This document shows, piece after piece, positions 1 to 7,492 of a stretch of DNA of 32,730 nt. The stretch is from contig NZ_JACLAU010000036.1 in assembly GCF_014230305.1 (NCBI RefSeq), forward strand, positions 1 through 32,730, written 5' to 3'. How positions within the stretch are numbered: the stretch's first letter is position 1; every line of letters begins with the position of its first letter. The notes beneath the pieces are model-generated. The model was given only the letters and a program-made list of their open reading frames with translations. It was not told the origin of the DNA and ran no database searches. The position numbers were made by a program, and so were the translations under genes. The DNA comes from Novosphingobium aerophilum. Lineage in GTDB: Bacteria; Pseudomonadota; Alphaproteobacteria; Sphingomonadales; Sphingomonadaceae.

Positions 1-1
1 G

Positions 2-442
2 CCGCGCCCGGTCGCCCCGCCGCCGCCCGCCGCCGCCGCGCCCCCGGCCGACTGGCGCGATGCGCCGCGGACGCCGGGCACCTGGCGCTGGGCGATGGAG
101 GCCGGCCGTTCGACCGCCCGCTATGGCCTGCCGGGCGAGCCCAGCCTGGCCAGCCTGGCCTGCGATCCGGCAAGCCGCACCACGATTCTGTGGACAAACC
201 GGACGGCCAGCGGGCCGACCATGCTCACCATCACCGCCACCTCGACCCGCCGCGCGCTCACCGCCAGCCCGGCGCCCGATGGCGGTATGGCCGTCAGCCT
301 GCCCGCGCGCGATCCGCTCAACGATGCCATGGCCTTCAGCCGCGGTCGCTTCATGCTGGAAGTGGCCGGTTTTCCAGCGCTCTATCTGCCCGCCTGGGCC
401 GAAGTGGGCCGGGTGATCGAAGACTGCCGCGCCGGGGGTTGA
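2..442 (+). CDS. 3' end of unrecognised protein (5' truncated by window)
   Basis: About 146 C-terminal residues are visible, running without a stop from the window edge to TGA at 440-442. The visible part opens with a Pro/Ala-rich linker and then a compact region (DWRDAP.TPG.W.W, then a segment ending WAEVGRVIEDCR) that looks like a small secreted or periplasmic domain. I recall similar 'hypothetical protein' tails, with a DWRDAP-like opening after a proline-rich linker, in sphingomonads, but I cannot assign a function. The frame is chosen over two overlapping ones because its composition (balanced hydrophobics, few Arg/Pro runs after the linker) looks like real protein. The true start lies outside the window. 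Confidence 0.6.
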   Translation, partial: PRPVAPPPPAAAAPPADWRDAPRTPGTWRWAMEAGRSTARYGLPGEPSLASLACDPASRTTILWTNRTASGPTMLTITATSTRRALTASPAPDGGMAVSLPARDPLNDAMAFSRGRFMLEVAGFPALYLPAWAEVGRVIEDCRAGG

Positions 443-502
443 GGCCACGCCGAAGCAGGCCGGAAGCCTCGATTCTGACACCGAAAAAATTGAACGCAAG
501 AC

Positions 503-530
503 TTGTTGTTGCGCCGCTTCGCCATATGTT
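503..530 (+). promoter_or_regulatory. Putative promoter of the small transcript
   Basis: TTGTTG (503-508), a 16-nt spacer and TATGTT (525-530) lie in the only A/T-rich patch of this gap, just upstream of a structured region ending in an intrinsic terminator. The -10 is fair and the -35 moderate. The predicted start is near 537. Confidence 0.4.
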
Positions 531-604
531 GAGCGTCAAGGCCGAGACGCGGTTCACCGCTCCCGACCCAGCCCCGAGAGGGGCGACTTTGGCTCAACAG
601 CGCG

Positions 605-618
605 AAAGGAGGTGATCC
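605..618 (+). promoter_or_regulatory. Extended Shine-Dalgarno, 14 nt complementary to 16S 3' end
   Basis: AAAGGAGGTGATCC is the exact reverse complement of the conserved 16S tail GGATCACCTCCTTT. Spacing from GGAGG to the ATG at 620 is 7 nt, which is ideal. Normal genes here use 4-6 nt of complementarity. Confidence 0.7.
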
Positions 619-619
619 G

Positions 620-676
620 ATGTCTCATGGTTCAGCAGAGAGGTCGGTACAGTCCCGCGCGGAGCATTATCGCTGA
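620..676 (+). CDS. 18-residue micro-ORF behind the extended SD
   Basis: ATG at 620, 18 codons, TGA at 674-676, giving MSHGSAERSVQSRAEHYR. The peptide is basic and hydrophilic with no membrane segment or signal. It has no run of one amino acid, so it does not look like a classical attenuation leader peptide. Its start is set by the perfectly placed AAAGGAGGTGATCC. It may be translated, or it may only hold ribosomes on the RNA. Both readings are inference, since nothing in the peptide suggests a function. Confidence 0.45.
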   Translation: MSHGSAERSVQSRAEHYR

Positions 677-731
677 GTGTCGATTAGGCGATAGAGGCTC
701 CGTGGGCGGCACTTCCGGCCGCTGACCATGC

Positions 732-771
732 GAAGGGCAGCACGCTGCGGCGTTGCTGCCCTTCTCATTTT
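732..771 (+). terminator. Intrinsic terminator of the small transcript
   Basis: GAAGGGCAGCA (732-742) pairs perfectly with TGCTGCCCTTC (754-764) across an 11-nt loop, and is followed by TCATTTT. The 11-bp stem and T-rich tail fit a Rho-independent terminator. Confidence 0.75.
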
Positions 772-1385
772 CGGGGGTGGCGCAATCTCCAGGACCGGGG
801 TCGTCCTTCCGCGCAACGGTCGAACCCTCCGCCGCGATCAGCTCGGACCATTCCGGTCCCCCGGTGCCGCCCCCTGCCTTTCCTCCGACTGGTTCGGGAT
901 CGATGGACCGGAAGGTGTGGAGCTGGACAACCGGCTGGCGCTCCCCGGCTGGCGTCCGTCAGCTGACGGGGTTCCGGCGTCCGTTTTCGCCCGCTTCCCG
1001 TCATGCCAGCGCAGGCTGGCATCTCTGGCGACCAGTCTCGGCCGCCGCGGCGAGTGCGTTTTGGACGCCGTGCAATCCGGTGAGAGATCCCAGCCTTCGC
1101 TGGGATGACGGGGACAGAGGCGGGCGGATCAGCCCCAACGTCCGCTCCCCACCCGATCCGGACATCACGCAACGGTCCACCTGTCCTACTCGCCCCCCTT
1201 GTGGCTCAATTCCCCCATGCCGCAGCCTTCCCTCCCAGCCTCCCCTCGCGCCGTGACACGGCCCGCCGCGAAAGGTCACACGGCAGAGCCGCATCGGAGA
1301 CAGCAAAGCCCGGCCATTCCGCCGCTTGCCACACGCCGCCGCGCACACGAAAACCGCCCGCAAGTATCACCCGCGCGCAGCACCC
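772..1385. other. Gene-free stretch upstream of ilvE
   Basis: No reading frame here has plausible protein composition; all are Arg/Pro-rich GC artefacts. It contains a 14-bp perfect palindrome CCGTCAGCTGACGG (956-969) and the inverted-repeat element at 997-1112. From about 1170 to 1410 the + strand is C-rich (CCCC, CCCCC and CCTCCC runs). Nothing else is recognisable. Confidence 0.6.
997..1112. repeat. Inverted-repeat element (REP/MITE-like), 116 bp
   Basis: The left end CCCGTCATGCCAGCGCAGG (from 997) and right end CTTCGCTGGGATGACGGG (to 1112) are imperfect inverted copies. Each arm contains its own short hairpin (CCAGC...GCTGG and CCCAGC...GCTGGG). This is the architecture of dispersed intergenic elements with CGTCATNCCAGC ends seen widely in proteobacteria. 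No transposase is present, so any mobilisation would be in trans. Confidence 0.65.
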
Positions 1386-1413
1386 TTGGCCCCCCGGGCT
1401 TTTCCCCCTAGAG
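1386..1413 (+). promoter_or_regulatory. Candidate ilvE promoter
   Basis: TTGGCC (1386-1391), 16-nt spacer and CTAGAG (1408-1413) match a pattern recurring in this window. A second candidate lies closer to the gene: TAATTT near 1466 or TACAAT (1475-1480), with weaker -35 elements. A start near 1420 would leave a leader of about 95 nt containing an A/T-rich tract. Confidence 0.4.
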
Positions 1414-1515
1414 AGAGCCGCAGAAAGCGTTCTATTCTATTATTACTTTTCTCTTGCCTTGCGCGTAATTTTCGTACAATGGCTTGCGGAAGACCCAGCA
1501 ACAAGGACCCGTCCG

Positions 1516-2616
1516 ATGGCCAGCGCCACCCTGCCTCTGTCGTTCACGCACATCGCGCATCCGGCGCCGGTGCCGGCCGAGGTGCGGGCGACTGTGCTGG
1601 CCGAGCCGGGATTCGGCAAGCACTTTTCCGATCACATGGTCACGATCCAGTGGTCCGAGGAGGCCGGCTGGCACGATGCCGTGGTCGGTCCGCTGCAGCC
1701 GCTCAGCCTGCACCCGGCCGCCTCGGTGCTGCACTATGCCCAGGAGATCTTCGAAGGGCTCAAGGCCTATCGCCTGGCCGACGGGGCTATGGCGCTGTTC
1801 CGGCCCCAGGCCAATGCCGCGCGGTTCAACGCCTCGGCCCGGCGTCTGGCCATGCCCGAACTGCCCGAGGACCTGTTCGTCGCGGCCTGCCGCGAACTGG
1901 TCAAGGTCGATCGCGACTGGTTCCCCACGGTGGAGGGCGGTTCGCTCTACCTGCGTCCCTTCATGATCGCGACCGAGGCCTTCCTGGGGGTGCGCCCGGC
2001 CAAGACCTATTCCTTCATCGTCATCGCCAGCCCGGCCGGCAACTACTTCAAGTCGGGCGCTCCGGCGGTGTCGATCTGGGTCAGCCAGTACACCCGCGCC
2101 GCGCCCGGCGGGACCGGGGCGGCCAAGTGCGGCGGCAACTATGCCGCCAGCCTGGTCCCCCAGGCCGAGGCCATGGCCAAGGGGCATGACCAGACCGTGT
2201 TCCTCGACGCGGCCGAGCACCGCTGGATCGAGGAACTGGGCGGCATGAACCTGTACTTCGTCTTCGCCGACGGCACCCTGATCACTCCGCCGCTGACCGG
2301 CACGATCCTGCCCGGGATCACCCGCGAAAGCCTGCTGACGCTCGCGCGCGAGGAAGGCCTGACCGTGCGCGAGGAGAAGTACGCGATCGACCAGTGGCGC
2401 GCCGACGCCGCCAGCGGCAAGCTGGTCGAGACCTTTGCCTGCGGGACCGCCGCGGTGGTCACCCCGGTCGGCCGGGTGACCGATCCGGTGGACGGCGAAT
2501 TCGTGATCGGATCGGGCGGGCCCGGCCAGCTCACCCAGAAGCTTCGCCAGCGGCTGGTGTCGATCCAGCGCGGCGAGACCGCCGATACCCATGGCTGGGT
2601 GATGCGGATGGACTGA
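1516..2616 (+). CDS. ilvE: Branched-chain-amino-acid aminotransferase
   Basis: Fold-type IV PLP aminotransferase of 366 residues. It catalyses the last step of Ile, Leu and Val synthesis (transfer of glutamate's amino group to branched 2-oxo acids) and the reverse first degradation step, in the cytosol. It belongs to the longer, mycobacterial/eukaryotic-like BCAT subgroup: EIFEGLKAYR near residue 80, the AAKCGGNYAAS motif with the PLP-binding lysine at residue 204, then EELGGMNLYFVF near 240 and the GTILPGITR phosphate-binding segment near 265. The ATG at 1516 has AAGGA 8-9 nt upstream. An upstream in-frame extension to 1105 exists but reads as low-complexity and is rejected. It stands as a single gene, with the next start 86 nt downstream. 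Confidence 0.95.
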   Translation: MASATLPLSFTHIAHPAPVPAEVRATVLAEPGFGKHFSDHMVTIQWSEEAGWHDAVVGPLQPLSLHPAASVLHYAQEIFEGLKAYRLADGAMALFRPQANAARFNASARRLAMPELPEDLFVAACRELVKVDRDWFPTVEGGSLYLRPFMIATEAFLGVRPAKTYSFIVIASPAGNYFKSGAPAVSIWVSQYTRAAPGGTGAAKCGGNYAASLVPQAEAMAKGHDQTVFLDAAEHRWIEELGGMNLYFVFADGTLITPPLTGTILPGITRESLLTLAREEGLTVREEKYAIDQWRADAASGKLVETFACGTAAVVTPVGRVTDPVDGEFVIGSGGPGQLTQKLRQRLVSIQRGETADTHGWVMRMD

Positions 2617-2702
2617 TCCCGGTTGCACCTGCGGACGGGCTTGCGGTTGCGCTTGTCAGGAACCACCTAGGGCCTCCGTCCCTGCAGGAGCCTGTGCCGA
2701 TC

Positions 2703-3539
2703 ATGACCGACGCCTACACCCCGCCCGCCGTGTGGACCTGGGACAAGCCGAGCGGCGGCGCCTTCGCCTCGATCAACCGCCCGGTCTCGGGCGCCACGCA
2801 CGAGGCGGAGCTGCCGGTCGGTGCCCATCCGCTGCAGCTCTACTCGCTGGCCACGCCGAACGGCCAGAAGGTGGGCATCCTGCTGGAAGAGCTGCTCGCC
2901 GCGGGCCATTCCGGGGCCGAGTACGACGCCTGGAAGATCGACATCGGCCAGGGCGACCAGTTCTCCAGCGGCTTCGTCGCGGCGAATCCGAACAGCAAGA
3001 TCCCCGCCCTGGTCGACCGCAGCGGGACCGAACCGGTGCGGGTGTTCGAATCCGGCGCGATCCTGGTTTACCTGGCCGAGAAGTTCGGCGCCTTCATCCC
3101 CACCGCACCCGCCGCGCGGGCCGAGATGTTCTCGTGGCTGATGTGGCAGATGGGTTCGGCCCCGTTCCTGGGCGGCGGCTTCGGGCATTTCTACCACTAT
3201 GCGCCGGTGAAGATCGAATATGCCATCAACCGCTATGCGATGGAGGCCAAGCGCCTGTTCCACGTCGCCGACACCCGGCTGGGACAGAGCCGGTACCTGG
3301 CGGGCGACGACTATACCATCGCCGACATGGCGGCCTTCCCCTGGCTGGCCGGCTTCGTTCAGGGCACGGCCTACAACGATGCGCGGACCTTCCTGTCGCT
3401 GCACGAATACCCGCACCTGACCCGCTGGGTGGAAGAGCTGGCAGCGCGCCCGGCGGTGCAGCGCGGGCGCAAGGTCAACGGCGCCGACCTGCCCGAACGC
3501 CATGCCGCCAGCGATTTCGCCGCGCTCGGCCTGGGTTGA
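2703..3539 (+). CDS. yghU: Glutathione-dependent disulfide-bond oxidoreductase (GST family, YghU-like)
   Basis: 278 residues, nearly colinear with E. coli YghU. The N-terminus (TYxPxxVWTWDKxxGGAFAxINRPVSG type) is diagnostic. A thioredoxin-fold GST domain follows from about residue 45 (LYSLATPNGQKV) with NPNSKIPAL and FESGAILVYLAEKFG. The helical C-terminal domain starts near 145 and contains GGGFGHFYHYAPVKIEYAINR, typical of this nu-class group. In E. coli the enzyme binds two glutathiones and has disulfide-bond reductase and modest organic-peroxide activity; a similar cytosolic role is inferred here. The start is the ATG at 2703 because homologues begin at the equivalent MTD. The region upstream overlaps ilvE out of frame. 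Confidence 0.93.
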   Translation: MTDAYTPPAVWTWDKPSGGAFASINRPVSGATHEAELPVGAHPLQLYSLATPNGQKVGILLEELLAAGHSGAEYDAWKIDIGQGDQFSSGFVAANPNSKIPALVDRSGTEPVRVFESGAILVYLAEKFGAFIPTAPAARAEMFSWLMWQMGSAPFLGGGFGHFYHYAPVKIEYAINRYAMEAKRLFHVADTRLGQSRYLAGDDYTIADMAAFPWLAGFVQGTAYNDARTFLSLHEYPHLTRWVEELAARPAVQRGRKVNGADLPERHAASDFAALGLG

Positions 3540-3624
3540 CCGGGCGGGCGGGGTTCTCCGGGGGCTGCAGCACCACGGACCCCCTTCCCATGGCGGTCCG
3601 GCCTCGCTATGCGCGCCGGACTGC

Positions 3625-3699
3625 TGGGGCGTCGCCAAGTGGTAAGGCACCGGTTTTTGGTACCGGCATTCGTAGGTTCGAATCCTACCGCCCCAGCCA
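3625..3699 (+). tRNA. tRNA-Gln (anticodon TTG)
   Basis: A 75-nt cloverleaf: acceptor TGGGGCG (3625-3631) pairs fully with CGCCCCA (3689-3695), followed by discriminator G and encoded CCA. The anticodon stem is CCGGT/ACCGG around loop TTTTGGT, giving anticodon TTG. The T-arm contains the standard GGTTCGAATCC. Confidence 0.96.
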
Positions 3700-3748
3700 G
3701 CATTCCTCGACCGGCAGGCCCGCCCGGGGCCTGCACCATGGAGCAGGC

Positions 3749-4714
3749 ATGTCCGTAACCGGTCCCGGGGCTGAGGCGGCCATCACCGTCGCCGCGCTGT
3801 ACCGCTTCACCCGGTTCGACGATCCGGCCGCGCTGCGCGGTCGGCTGGAGCAGGCCTGCCGCGCCGCCGGTATTCGCGGCACCCTGCTGCTGGCGCGCGA
3901 GGGGATCAACGGGACGATCGCGGGACGCCGCGCCGGGATCGATGCGGTCCTGGCCGCGATCCGCGCCCTGCCCGACTGCGCCGCGCTCGACGTCAAGTTC
4001 TCGACCGCGACCGACATGCCGTTCCACCGCCTCAAGGTCCGCCTGAAGCGCGAGATCGTCACCATGGGCGAACCCGACATCGACCCGCGCCGGACCGTGG
4101 GCACTTATGTCGAGCCGCAGGACTGGAACGCGCTGATTGCCGATCCCGACACGATCGTGATCGACGCCCGCAACGCCTACGAGGTTGCCGCCGGGACCTT
4201 CGCCGGGGCCATCGATCCGCAAACCGCCACCTTCCGCGACTTTCCCGCCTGGTTCCGCGCCACGCGCGAACGGCTGCTCGGCACCGACCGCCAGCCCCGG
4301 GTGGCGATGTTCTGCACCGGGGGAATCCGCTGCGAGAAATCGACCGCGTTCCTCAAGCAGGAAGGGGTTGATCAGGTCTACCACCTGCGCGGCGGCATCC
4401 TGAGGTATCTGGAGGAGGTGCCCGCCGCCGACAGTCTGTGGCAGGGCGAATGCTTCGTTTTCGACGAACGGGTGACGGTCGGCCATGGCCTGGTGCCGGG
4501 AACCCATAGCCTGTGCCGCGCCTGCCGCCGCCCGGTGAGCGAGGCCGACCGGGCCTCACCACAGTACGAGCCCGGCGTCAGCTGCCCCGCCTGCCGCGAC
4601 GAGCGCAGCCCGGCCCAGCGCGCCGCTGCGCGCGAGCGCTTCCGCCAGGAACAACTCGCCGCCGCGCGCGGCCAGCGCCATGTCGGCGCGGTGCCGGTCC
4701 CCGGGGATGACTGA
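3749..4714 (+). CDS. trhO: tRNA uridine(34) hydroxylase TrhO (rhodanese domain)
   Basis: 321 residues. TrhO (formerly YceA) hydroxylates U34 of certain tRNAs to ho5U in an oxygen-dependent, prephenate-independent way, the first step toward (m)cmo5U. An N-terminal acylphosphatase-like region (LLLAREGINGTIAG near 46-60) is followed by a rhodanese domain (about 117-225) whose catalytic loop CTGGIR has its cysteine at residue 189. The C-terminal tail carries two CxxC pairs (C256/C259 and C279/C282) resembling a zinc site. The start is the ATG at 3749. The 3' end overlaps mobA by 8 nt, suggesting translational coupling, although the functions are unrelated. Confidence 0.93.
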   Translation: MSVTGPGAEAAITVAALYRFTRFDDPAALRGRLEQACRAAGIRGTLLLAREGINGTIAGRRAGIDAVLAAIRALPDCAALDVKFSTATDMPFHRLKVRLKREIVTMGEPDIDPRRTVGTYVEPQDWNALIADPDTIVIDARNAYEVAAGTFAGAIDPQTATFRDFPAWFRATRERLLGTDRQPRVAMFCTGGIRCEKSTAFLKQEGVDQVYHLRGGILRYLEEVPAADSLWQGECFVFDERVTVGHGLVPGTHSLCRACRRPVSEADRASPQYEPGVSCPACRDERSPAQRAAARERFRQEQLAAARGQRHVGAVPVPGDD

Positions 4715-5324
4715 TCCCCGCCCCGCCGAGGGGACACCTGCGCCGCTGATCGTGATTGCCGCCGGGGGCCGGGGATCGCGGATGGGGGGCGACAAGGCGG
4801 GCCGCCTGCTTGCCGGACGGCGGCTGATCGATCACGCCATCGCCTGGGCGCAGCGCCAGGGTGACCGGGTGGCGATCGCGGCCGCTACAGGCGCGGCACC
4901 CGATCCTGCGGGACTGCCCGTGCTGATCGATCGGAATCCCCAGCTTGGCGCGATCGCCGCCCTGCTCAGCGCGATGCATCACGCTGCCGCGCTGGGGCTC
5001 GGGCAGGCGGTGCTGATCGGCTGCGACACGCCGTTCCTGCCCGACGACCTGATCGCGCGGCTGGGCCGGGCAATCGGCCCGGCGGGCGCGGCGCTCCCGC
5101 GGCGGGGCGGGCGGGTGCAGACGCTGGCGGGACTCTGGCGGGCCGACCCGGCCGGGCTGGAGCGATGGATCGCGGCGGGCGGCCGATCGCCCTGGGGCTA
5201 TGCCGAGGCGACCGGGCTGGTCATGGTCGACTGGCCCGAGCACGGGGACGATCCCTTCGCCAATCTCAACACGCCGGAAGACCTCGCCCTGGCCGAGGCG
5301 CGGATCAGAGCTGGAGGGCGCTGA
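4707..5324 (+). CDS. mobA: Molybdenum cofactor guanylyltransferase
   Basis: 205 residues from the ATG at 4707, which overlaps the trhO stop. MobA transfers GMP from GTP to Mo-molybdopterin, forming the MGD cofactor used by DMSO-reductase-family enzymes. It shows the nucleotidyltransferase glycine-rich loop IAAGGRGSRMGGDK (residues 17-30) and the metal-binding GCDTPF with Asp107. The C-terminal FANLNTPEDL is typical of the family. It lies on the opposite strand to the moa/moe genes and its end overlaps moeA by 20 nt, so it is tail-to-tail with the pathway it completes. An upstream ATG at 4680 is less likely because it extends well into trhO and does not look like the family N-terminus. Confidence 0.93.
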   Translation: MTDPRPAEGTPAPLIVIAAGGRGSRMGGDKAGRLLAGRRLIDHAIAWAQRQGDRVAIAAATGAAPDPAGLPVLIDRNPQLGAIAALLSAMHHAAALGLGQAVLIGCDTPFLPDDLIARLGRAIGPAGAALPRRGGRVQTLAGLWRADPAGLERWIAAGGRSPWGYAEATGLVMVDWPEHGDDPFANLNTPEDLALAEARIRAGGR

Positions 5325-6498
5325 CCACGGTTCCGGCGGGCAAGGCCGGGGTATCGATCGGGCATCGCACCAGCCATTCCGACTGGGCCAGGGCAAGCTG
5401 GGCGCCGCTGTCCTGGTTGCGCACCGGACGCAGCCCGGCCTCGTCCCAGATCGTCCGGACGAAGGTTTCTCGGTCCCCCGTGGGCGGAAGCGGTGCGGCC
5501 AGCGGCAGGCGCCGCCAGGGCAGCGCCGCGGCGACCGGCCGCCCCTGCAGCCGGGCCAGCAGCGGGCGCAGGAACAGGCTTGCCGTCACCAGCGCCGAGG
5601 TCGGGTTGCCCGGGAGCCCCAGCACCAGACAATCCCCGGATCGCCCGAACCAGACCGGCTTGCCCGGCTTGATCGCCAGCTTGGAGAACACCAGATCCAG
5701 CCCGTGGGCGGCGAACATGGCCTTGGCGAAATCGTAGTCGCCCACCGATGCTCCGCCGGTGACCACCACCAGGTCGGACATGGCCAGCAAGGCTCCGGCC
5801 CGCTCTGTCAGACCCGCCAGGTCATCGCCGTGGGATCCCCGCCAGACCACTTCGGCGCCGCTATCGGCGGCCAGGGCCGCGACACCCAGGGTTACGCTCT
5901 CGGGAATGGCGAAGGGTTGGCTGGCGGCGGTTCCCGGCGCGGCGAGCTCGTCGCCGGTGCCCAGGATCGCAAGCCTTGGCCGACGATAGACCGTCAGCTC
6001 GGCCATGTCGGCCGCGGCCGCAGCCAGCAGCGCGCGCGGCGTCAGCAGAGTGCCCGCCTCCAGCAGCAGCGCGCCCTCGGCAAAGTCGCTGCCGGCCGCG
6101 CGGACATGCCAGGCCGGGCCATAGCCGGGGGTAAAGCGCACGCGGCCGCCGTCGCGCTCGGCATGCTCCTGCATGATCACCCGGTCCGCGCCGGGCGGCA
6201 GCGGCGCCCCGGTGAACAGCCGCACGGCCTGCCCGGGCCCGACTTCACCCCCGAACGGCAGGCCGGGGCGCGCCTCGCCGATCACCTCCAGCCAGTCCCC
6301 GGCCCGCGTCGTCGCATCGGCCAGGGCATAGCCATCCATCGCCGAGACCGCGACCCGGGGCGAGGCCAGACGGGCGTGGACCGGACTGGCCAGCACGCGC
6401 CCGGCCGCGACGGCAAGGGGCACGGACTGGCTATCGAGCGGCCCGGCCGCCTGAGCCAATCGCGCCAGCGCCGCGTCGAAGGACGTCAGGCCTGCCAT
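5305..6498 (-). CDS. moeA: Molybdopterin molybdenumtransferase
   Basis: 397 residues. MoeA inserts molybdate into adenylylated molybdopterin. Visible hallmarks are the N-terminal SAMDGYAL near residue 65, [17 protein letters not shown] near 110-130, the MoCF-binding fold with GTGDEL and [11 protein letters not shown], and KPGKPVWFG followed by GLPGNPTS in the active-site cleft. It is the last gene of the leftward moaA-D-E-B-C-moeA operon, its start overlapping the moaC end by 13 nt. No second MoeA or MogA gene is present, so MoaB below probably supplies the adenylylation step. Confidence 0.95.
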   Translation of the reverse strand: MAGLTSFDAALARLAQAAGPLDSQSVPLAVAAGRVLASPVHARLASPRVAVSAMDGYALADATTRAGDWLEVIGEARPGLPFGGEVGPGQAVRLFTGAPLPPGADRVIMQEHAERDGGRVRFTPGYGPAWHVRAAGSDFAEGALLLEAGTLLTPRALLAAAAADMAELTVYRRPRLAILGTGDELAAPGTAASQPFAIPESVTLGVAALAADSGAEVVWRGSHGDDLAGLTERAGALLAMSDLVVVTGGASVGDYDFAKAMFAAHGLDLVFSKLAIKPGKPVWFGRSGDCLVLGLPGNPTSALVTASLFLRPLLARLQGRPVAAALPWRRLPLAAPLPPTGDRETFVRTIWDEAGLRPVRNQDSGAQLALAQSEWLVRCPIDTPALPAGTVVSALQL

Positions 6499-6959
6499 GA
6501 TCCCGAACGTCCGCCGCTTTTCGCGGTGACCTTGATCGCCCCGATCTCCATACCCTTGTCGACCGCCTTGAGCATGTCGAACAGGGTCAGGCAGGCAATC
6601 GACACTCCGGTCAGGGCCTCCATCTCGACCCCGGTCTGGCCGGTCGTGCGGACCCGGGCATGGACCAGGAACCCGGGCAGGCCATCGTCCGGGGTGATCT
6701 CGACCACCACCTGCGACAGCGGCAGCGGATGGCACAGCGGGATCAGGGCCGCGGTCTGCTTGGCCGCCATGACCCCGGCCAGCTCGGCCGTGGCGATGAC
6801 ATTGCCCTTGGGCGCCTCACCTGCCTTCACCAGGGCCAGGGTTTCGGGGGCGCAAAGCAACTGGCCCACGGCCTCGGCAGCGCGGCGGGTAATCGGCTTG
6901 TCCCCCACGTCGACCATGCGCGCCCGGCCGGCGGAATCGAGGTGTGACAGCTCGCTCAT
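6486..6959 (-). CDS. moaC: Cyclic pyranopterin monophosphate synthase
   Basis: 157 residues. MoaC converts the MoaA product (3',8-cyclo-GTP) to cyclic pyranopterin monophosphate. Characteristic segments are [12 protein letters not shown] at the N-terminus, [19 protein letters not shown] in the middle, [10 protein letters not shown] (active-site region) and the C-terminal [27 protein letters not shown] block. The start at 6959 gives ATGA coupling with the moaB stop and matches the family N-terminus. A 15-residue upstream extension overlapping moaB is rejected. Confidence 0.96.
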   Translation of the reverse strand: MSELSHLDSAGRARMVDVGDKPITRRAAEAVGQLLCAPETLALVKAGEAPKGNVIATAELAGVMAAKQTAALIPLCHPLPLSQVVVEITPDDGLPGFLVHARVRTTGQTGVEMEALTGVSIACLTLFDMLKAVDKGMEIGAIKVTAKSGGRSGSWQA

Positions 6960-7492
6960 GCCGCCTGCCCCCGCAGCCGCGGAACCTGCCCGGCGATCGA
7001 ACAAGGGCGGTAGCGGCTGTCGAACTCGTGCGCCAGCACCAGGTCCCAGCCATCGCGGCAGGCCCCGGTCGAACCCGGCAGGCAGAACACGAAGGTGTCT
7101 CCGGCCTGCCCGGCGAAGGCGCGCGACTGCAGCGTGGACACCCCGATCGTGCCCATGCTGGCCTGGTGGAACACCACGCTGAACCCGTCCATCGTCCGGC
7201 GCAGCAGCGGCAGGATCGCCTCGGGCGTGACATCGCGCGGCATGAAGCCGGTGCCCCCGGTGGTCAGGACGATGTCCACGCCCGGATCGGCCACCCAGGC
7301 CTTCACCTGCGCCTGGATCGCGGCGACATCGTCGGGCAGGATCGCGCGGGCGGCGAGCACATGCCCGGCCGCTTGCAGCCGCTCGGCCAGGAGCGCGCCC
7401 GAGGTATCGGTCTCGATCGTCCGGGTGTCGGACACGGTCAGGACCGCGATGTGCAGCGGGTGAAAGGTCAGGCTGGGGTCTATTCCGGGCAT
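6956..7492 (-). CDS. moaB: Molybdenum cofactor biosynthesis protein B (MPT adenylyltransferase)
   Basis: 178 residues of the MoCF-binding fold: [10 protein letters not shown] near the N-terminus, [10 protein letters not shown] and the C-terminal PGSTGAC motif. In organisms lacking MogA, MoaB-type proteins adenylylate molybdopterin ahead of metal insertion by MoeA. That is the inferred role, since no mogA is seen in the cluster. It overlaps moaE by 13 nt and moaC by 4 nt (ATGA), consistent with one polycistronic mRNA. The longer N-terminal open frame reads through moaE and moaD in another phase and is not coding. Confidence 0.92.
   Translation of the reverse strand: MPGIDPSLTFHPLHIAVLTVSDTRTIETDTSGALLAERLQAAGHVLAARAILPDDVAAIQAQVKAWVADPGVDIVLTTGGTGFMPRDVTPEAILPLLRRTMDGFSVVFHQASMGTIGVSTLQSRAFAGQAGDTFVFCLPGSTGACRDGWDLVLAHEFDSRYRPCSIAGQVPRLRGQAA

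Larger units (their letters stand above)
537..771 (+). ncRNA. Putative structured small RNA / small-protein mRNA with extended Shine-Dalgarno
   Basis: An isolated transcription unit of roughly 235 nt is inferred from the promoter-like element just upstream and the strong terminator at its end. It holds a small hairpin (CCCCGAGAGGGG near 573-584) and a 14-nt stretch AAAGGAGGTGATCC (605-618) that is perfectly complementary to the 16S rRNA 3' end. An 18-codon ORF follows. GCTC (592-595) can pair with GAGC (662-665), and GCGCG (600-604) with CGCGC (656-660). This would place the Shine-Dalgarno and start codon inside a closed loop. No large gene follows for 750 nt, so it is unlikely to be a cis leader. 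I do not recognise it with certainty as a named RNA family. Confidence 0.5.

Noticed and set aside
605..618. Possible 16S rRNA 3' end fragment on the minus strand
   Set aside because: Only the 14 nt of the anti-SD match; the adjoining conserved helix 45 sequence is absent, so it is an SD-like element rather than an rRNA fragment.
537..771. Attenuator/leader of ilvE
   Set aside because: The peptide has one Val and no Leu/Ile run, it ends in a strong terminator 745 nt before ilvE, and a repeat element lies between.
1105..1515. N-terminal extension of ilvE
   Set aside because: The in-frame stretch is Pro/Arg/Ser-rich, crosses the repeat element's edge and the promoter candidates, and exceeds family length by about 137 residues.
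4680..4706. Earlier ATG for mobA
   Set aside because: It would extend 35 nt into trhO with an Arg/Cys-rich peptide that does not match MobA N-termini; the ATG at 4707 fits.
2732..4714. Single 660-codon frame spanning yghU, tRNA-Gln and trhO
   Set aside because: Only the part from 3749 is protein-like (TrhO). Upstream it runs through a tRNA gene and out of frame across yghU.
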